The notes under the pieces are model-generated. The model saw only the letters and a program-made list of their open reading frames with translations. It searched no databases and had not been told where the DNA came from. The translations under genes were made by a program, and so were the position numbers. A stretch of 16,095 nucleotides of DNA. Origin: JAWVZU01 sp033722075. GTDB taxonomy: Bacteria; Pseudomonadota; Gammaproteobacteria; Xanthomonadales; SZUA-38. The stretch is from assembly GCA_033722075.1 (NCBI GenBank), contig JAWVZU010000058.1, positions 1-16,095 of the forward strand. The letters are read 5' to 3'. Within the stretch, counting starts at the first letter, position 1; each line of letters begins with the position of its first letter. Shown piece by piece: positions 14,278 to 16,095 of this stretch.

Positions 14278-16095
14278 GTGACGGGTAGTACCGGCGAGCG
14301 GCTGAAGGGCTTCTTCTCGGTCTTCCGGTTCAGCCGGCGGGCGGTTGCCCTCGTCTGGCAGACCAACCGCCGCCTGACCCTGATCCTCGCGGTGCTGACC
14401 CTGGTCGCCGGCGTTCTCCCCGCGGCCGCCGCGTGGGTCGGGAAACTGATCGTGGACGGCGTGGTCGCGGCAATCGCAAGTCCCGATCCATCCGCATCGG
14501 GATTGCTCTGGCTGGTGGCCTTGGAGGGCCTGATCATCGGTGCCATCGCGGGTGCCCAGACGGGGATTTCGGTTTGCCAGGAACTGCTCCGTGCGCAGCT
14601 GGGTCATCGGGTCAACGTCATGATCCTGGAAAAGGCCCTGACTCTCGACCTGGCCCAGTTCGAGGACTCGGAGTTCTATGACAAGCTGACCCGGGCCCGC
14701 CGGGAGGCCTCATCACGCCCTCTGAGCCTGGTCATCCGCACCTTTGGCCTCATCCAGAACATGATCGCCATCGTCAGCTTTGGCGCCTTGCTCTGGCAGT
14801 TTTCCCCGCTGGCGGTGCTGATTCTGGCCTTTGGCGGCATACCCGCCTTCATCGCCGAGGTGAAATACTCGGGTGCGGCGTTCCGCCTCTTCTATTGGCG
14901 ATCCCCCGAGACGCGCAAGCAGATGTACCTGGAAACGGTACTGGCGCGCGAGGACTACGCCAAGGAGGTCAAGCTGTTTCAGCTCGGCCCGCTCCTGCTC
15001 GGTCGCTACCGGCAGATCTTCCGCGACCTTTATCTGGAGGATCGGCAGCTGACCCTGAGGCGCGGATTCTGGGGTTTCGTGCTCGGTCTGATCGGTACCG
15101 CTGCGCTCTATGGATCCTATGTTTGGGTCGTCCTGAGCGCGGTCGCCCAACGCATCACGCTGGGTCAGATGACCATGTACATGATGGTCTTCAAGCAGGG
15201 GCAGTCGGCGGTTTCCGCCAGTCTCAACGCGATCAACGGCATGTACGACGACAACCTCTACCTGTCGAACCTCTATGAATTCCTGGAACAGCCGGGCCGG
15301 GACTGGCCGGGCAAGGAGACCGTAGGACTGGATGCGGACGCCGGGCTGGTCTTTCGCGGGGTGACCTTCCGCTACCCTGGCGCGGAAACCGCTGCGCTCG
15401 ATGGCGTCGATCTGGAAGTGCGCCCCGGCGAGAGCCTCGCCATTGTCGGCTCCAATGGCTCCGGAAAGACCACGCTGGTCAAGCTGCTGACCGGGCTCTA
15501 CGAGCCGCAGGACGGGCAGATCCTTTACCAGGGACGCCCGCTGGCAACGTGGGATCGTGCGACTCTGCAGCAGCGTTTCGCGGTCATCTTCCAGGACTTT
15601 GCCCGCTATCAGCTCCTCCTGGGCGAGAACATCGGCGCCGGCGACGTTGCCGCCTTCGGGGACCCGGACCGGTGGGCCCGGGCGGGCTCGCAGGGCATGG
15701 TGGACGACTTCATCGAGGAATTGCCGGCCGGTTTCCAGACGCAGCTGGGGAAGTGGTTCCAGGACGGCCGGGAACTGTCCGGAGGTCAATGGCAGAAGGT
15801 GGCCCTCGCCCGAGCCTTCATGCGCGAATCGGCCGAGGTGCTGGTGCTCGACGAACCCACCGCGGCCATGGATGCCGAAGCGGAGGCGCGCATCTTCGAG
15901 CACTTCCGGTCGCTGGCCCGCGACAAGATCACGCTGCTGATCTCCCACCGGTTCTCCACCGTTCGCATGGCTGACCGGATCGTCGTGATCGAACGCGGCC
16001 GCATCGTCGAACGCGGCAGTCACGGGGAACTGATGGATCTGGATGGTCGCTACGCGCGCCTTTTCCGGCTTCAGGCCCGCGGCTACCGGGAGGAG
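14278..16095 (+). CDS. ABC exporter half-transporter (permease + ATPase), 3' end missing
   Basis: 606 codons are visible and the frame is still open at the right edge; exporters of this type are about 600-620 residues, so nearly the whole gene is here. The first 330 residues are a transmembrane domain with hydrophobic segments, for example 'LTLILAVLTLVAGVLPAAAA' and 'LLWLVALEGLIIGAIAGA'. The nucleotide-binding domain has Walker A 'GSNGSGKT' (391-398), a Q-loop (Q439), the signature 'LSGGQWQKVALARAF' (from 500), Walker B 'VLVLDEPT' (D525, E526) and H-loop H557. LSGGQWQK is common in peptide or lipid exporters, but no cargo gene is seen. The start is uncertain: GTG 14278 is the first start codon in frame after the thpR stop, and the first in-frame ATG falls deep in the permease domain. 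Confidence 0.9.
   Translation, partial: MTGSTGERLKGFFSVFRFSRRAVALVWQTNRRLTLILAVLTLVAGVLPAAAAWVGKLIVDGVVAAIASPDPSASGLLWLVALEGLIIGAIAGAQTGISVCQELLRAQLGHRVNVMILEKALTLDLAQFEDSEFYDKLTRARREASSRPLSLVIRTFGLIQNMIAIVSFGALLWQFSPLAVLILAFGGIPAFIAEVKYSGAAFRLFYWRSPETRKQMYLETVLAREDYAKEVKLFQLGPLLLGRYRQIFRDLYLEDRQLTLRRGFWGFVLGLIGTAALYGSYVWVVLSAVAQRITLGQMTMYMMVFKQGQSAVSASLNAINGMYDDNLYLSNLYEFLEQPGRDWPGKETVGLDADAGLVFRGVTFRYPGAETAALDGVDLEVRPGESLAIVGSNGSGKTTLVKLLTGLYEPQDGQILYQGRPLATWDRATLQQRFAVIFQDFARYQLLLGENIGAGDVAAFGDPDRWARAGSQGMVDDFIEELPAGFQTQLGKWFQDGRELSGGQWQKVALARAFMRESAEVLVLDEPTAAMDAEAEARIFEHFRSLARDKITLLISHRFSTVRMADRIVVIERGRIVERGSHGELMDLDGRYARLFRLQARGYREE

Noticed and set aside
14713..16023. 436-codon open frame on the minus strand
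   Set aside because: It is antisense to the ABC exporter, whose Walker A, signature, Walker B and H-loop motifs fix the real frame. The antisense product has no recognisable domain and the biased composition of a high-GC shadow frame.

Overview
The window reads as a high-GC gammaproteobacterial chromosome segment. The evidence is the block tRNA-Ser, 4.5S RNA, dnaX, ybaB, recR, which is conserved in that class, and the E. coli-like spacing of the DnaX zinc cysteines. A large secreted protein ends in an aromatic-plus-'FE' tail ('FRSDFEGS'), which I associate with exported proteins of Xanthomonadales/Wenzhouxiangella-type bacteria. That narrower placement is inference. Genes are tightly packed, with many 4 to 20 nt overlaps. 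I see no insertion sequence, prophage, CRISPR array or rRNA.

Left part (1-4423): a minus-strand operon runs from 3058 to the left edge: a mercuric-reductase-like flavoprotein disulfide oxidoreductase, a DUF547 secreted protein, and two membrane-anchored bacterial PH-domain proteins (YdbS/YdbT-like, the second cut by the window edge). Divergent from it is a plus-strand pair of small glycosyltransferase-like proteins of the TIGR04283 and TIGR04282 families, which databases link to arsenosugar biosynthesis. The arsenic methyltransferase and radical-SAM genes that would confirm that pathway are not in the window.

Middle (4358-7134): an 824-residue exported protein made of three cohesin-like repeats followed by seven FG-GAP repeats (a predicted seven-bladed integrin-like propeller) converges on the TIGR04282 gene, with a 66 nt overlap of coding ends. 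Next come tRNA-Ser(GGA) and the SRP 4.5S RNA, 22 nt apart, behind one promoter-like sequence with a GC-rich discriminator.

Core housekeeping block (7247-10518): dnaX, ybaB, recR, a HinT-like HIT hydrolase and a META-domain lipoprotein, all on the plus strand and nearly gap-free. These cover the replication clamp loader, a nucleoid-associated protein, RecFOR repair, nucleotide-conjugate hydrolysis and an envelope lipoprotein.

Right part (10499-16095): a DUF3025 gene (minus) diverges from a small Kazal-type protease-inhibitor lipoprotein and a glutathione peroxidase (plus). A non-coding stretch of about 250 nt with a cUACGg hairpin follows. Then come a cNMP-binding/EAL phosphodiesterase (minus), thpR (plus), and an ABC exporter half-transporter that runs off the right edge and has no ATG start in its own frame. 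Nothing here amounts to a clearly new defence or mobile system. The most interesting items are the oxidoreductase/DUF547/glycosyltransferase neighbourhood, the cohesin/FG-GAP surface protein, and the thpR-ABC junction.
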